In this document: positions 12,680 through 13,619 of the stretch, piece by piece
Numbering within the stretch: position 1 is the first letter of the stretch
How the letters are laid out: every line of letters starts with the position of its first letter
Assembly: GCA_002315455.1 (NCBI GenBank)
Contig: DCGG01000048.1
Location: forward strand, 9,053-22,671
Source of the DNA: Lentisphaeria bacterium UBA1784
GTDB taxonomy: Bacteria > Verrucomicrobiota > Lentisphaeria > Victivallales > Victivallaceae
Length of the DNA: 13,619 bases
Reading direction: 5' to 3'
Translations under genes and position numbers: made by a program
The notes under the pieces: model-generated
What the model was told of the DNA's origin: nothing
What the model saw: only the letters and a program-made list of their open reading frames with translations
The model's database searches: none

Positions 12680-13619
12680 ATGTATCAGGTACAGAAACGA
12701 AACGGCAAGAACGTCAACTTCAACATTTCCAAGATCTCCGATGCCATCAAGATGGCATTTGAAGCCCAGGAGAAGCAGTACAATCAGTCCATCATCGACT
12801 TCCTCGCGCTGAAGGTCACCGCCGACTACGAACCGAAAATCAAGGAAGGCCTGATCTCGGTGGAAGATATTCAGGACAGCGTGGAATCCGTACTGGTCCA
12901 GGCCGGTTACAGCGACGTGGCCAAGGCCTACATCCTCTATCGCCGCCAGCATGAGAAACTGCGGAACGCCAACAGCACCATCCTCGACTTCAAGAAGACC
13001 GTGGACGACTACGTGAAGATCAACGACTGGCGCGTCAAGGAGAACTCCACCGTCACCTACTCCGTGGGCGGTCTGATCCTCTCCAACTCCGGTGCCATCA
13101 CCGCCAACTACTGGCTTTCCGAAGTCTACGACGACGAGATCTCCAACGCCCACCGGAACGCGGACCTCCACATCCACGACCTCTCCATGCTCACCGGATA
13201 CTGCGCCGGATGGTCCCTGCGCCAGCTGATCAAGGAAGGCCTCGGCGGCGTCCCCGGCAAGATCACCTCCGCCCCCGCCTCCCACCTCGCCACCCTCTGC
13301 AACCAGATGGTGAACTTCCTCGGCATCATGCAGAACGAATGGGCTGGCGCGCAGGCTTTCTCCAGTTTCGACACCTATCTCGCCCCCTTCGTCAAGGCGG
13401 ACAACCTGGACTACGGTCAGGTGAAGAAATGCATCGAATCCTTCATCTTCGGCGTGAACACGCCCTCCCGCTGGGGAACGCAGGCCCCCTTCTCCAACAT
13501 CACCCTCGACTGGACCGTGCCCGCCGACCTCGCCGAACTCAACTGCATCGTCGGCGGCAAGGAGATGGACTTCAAGTACAAGGACTGCAAGGCCGAAATG
13601 GACATGGTCAACAAGGCCT
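12680..13619 (+). CDS. nrdD: Anaerobic ribonucleoside-triphosphate reductase, large subunit (3' partial)
   Basis: The frame is open to the window end, giving the first 313 residues of the class III reductase that converts NTPs to dNTPs without oxygen using a glycyl radical. Residues 1 to about 90 form an ATP-cone, the allosteric activity site (VQKRNGKNVNFNISKISDAI at the start). The catalytic barrel begins with YSVGGLILSNSGAI (from ~127) and family-typical DLHIHDLSMLTGYCAGWSL (~152-170) and WAGAQAFSSFDTYLAPF (~221-237). The cysteine in GYCAGW is a candidate catalytic residue. The glycyl-radical site and C-terminal zinc site lie beyond the window. The ATG at 12680 follows a purine-rich ribosome site (GGGAAAGGGAAG). 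The 96-bp gap after nrdG holds the 10-bp palindrome GGGATATCCC (12588-12597) but no gene. Confidence 0.95.
   Translation, partial: MYQVQKRNGKNVNFNISKISDAIKMAFEAQEKQYNQSIIDFLALKVTADYEPKIKEGLISVEDIQDSVESVLVQAGYSDVAKAYILYRRQHEKLRNANSTILDFKKTVDDYVKINDWRVKENSTVTYSVGGLILSNSGAITANYWLSEVYDDEISNAHRNADLHIHDLSMLTGYCAGWSLRQLIKEGLGGVPGKITSAPASHLATLCNQMVNFLGIMQNEWAGAQAFSSFDTYLAPFVKADNLDYGQVKKCIESFIFGVNTPSRWGTQAPFSNITLDWTVPADLAELNCIVGGKEMDFKYKDCKAEMDMVNKA

Overview
The window looks like chromosome from a GC-rich, Gram-negative anaerobe. It has two secreted or envelope thiol-redox proteins, several inner-membrane proteins, and an anaerobic class III ribonucleotide reductase with no aerobic enzyme in view. 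The gene mix would fit the Planctomycetes-Verrucomicrobia-Chlamydiae group, perhaps gut Lentisphaerota, but no taxonomic marker gene is present and this is only an impression. I see no insertion sequence, CRISPR array, tRNA or rRNA.

Layout: positions 1-1033 (+) hold the end of an unrecognised gene and a TtcA-type tRNA thiolation enzyme. Positions 975-3134 (-) hold the dipeptidase PepD, whose 3' end overlaps ttcA tail to tail, and a MarC-family membrane protein. Positions 3355-5313 (+) are a two-gene thiol-redox operon: a secreted thioredoxin-like protein with a CPYC site and a DsbD-type electron transporter with an unusually short C-terminus. Positions 5320-8895 (-) are a tightly coupled three-gene operon with its own promoter, described below. 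Positions 8988-11547 (-) hold a ZIP metal transporter, a DUF4037 nucleotidyltransferase-like protein and a TPR protein, with a near-consensus promoter in front of the TPR gene. Positions 11548-11887 are a regulatory region with two NrdR boxes. They lie just upstream of nrdG (the radical-SAM activase, 11888) and nrdD (12680, running off the window).

The most interesting part is 5320-8895. The first gene encodes a four-helix membrane protein with the TolQ/ExbB/MotA signature GLLGTLWGI and a long coiled-coil cytoplasmic tail. The second encodes a single-helix membrane protein resembling the B subunit of such motors (ExbD/TolR/MotB/ZorB), but without an OmpA-type peptidoglycan domain. The third encodes a large secreted helical protein whose last ~90 residues, after a Pro-rich linker, resemble the ExbD periplasmic fold. 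The genes are joined by a 4-nt gap and an ATGA stop/start overlap. I infer an ion-driven envelope machine in which the usual B-subunit functions may be divided between two proteins. I do not recognise it as a described system.

Binding sites and promoters were found by eye. Functional calls rest on motifs, not on searches.
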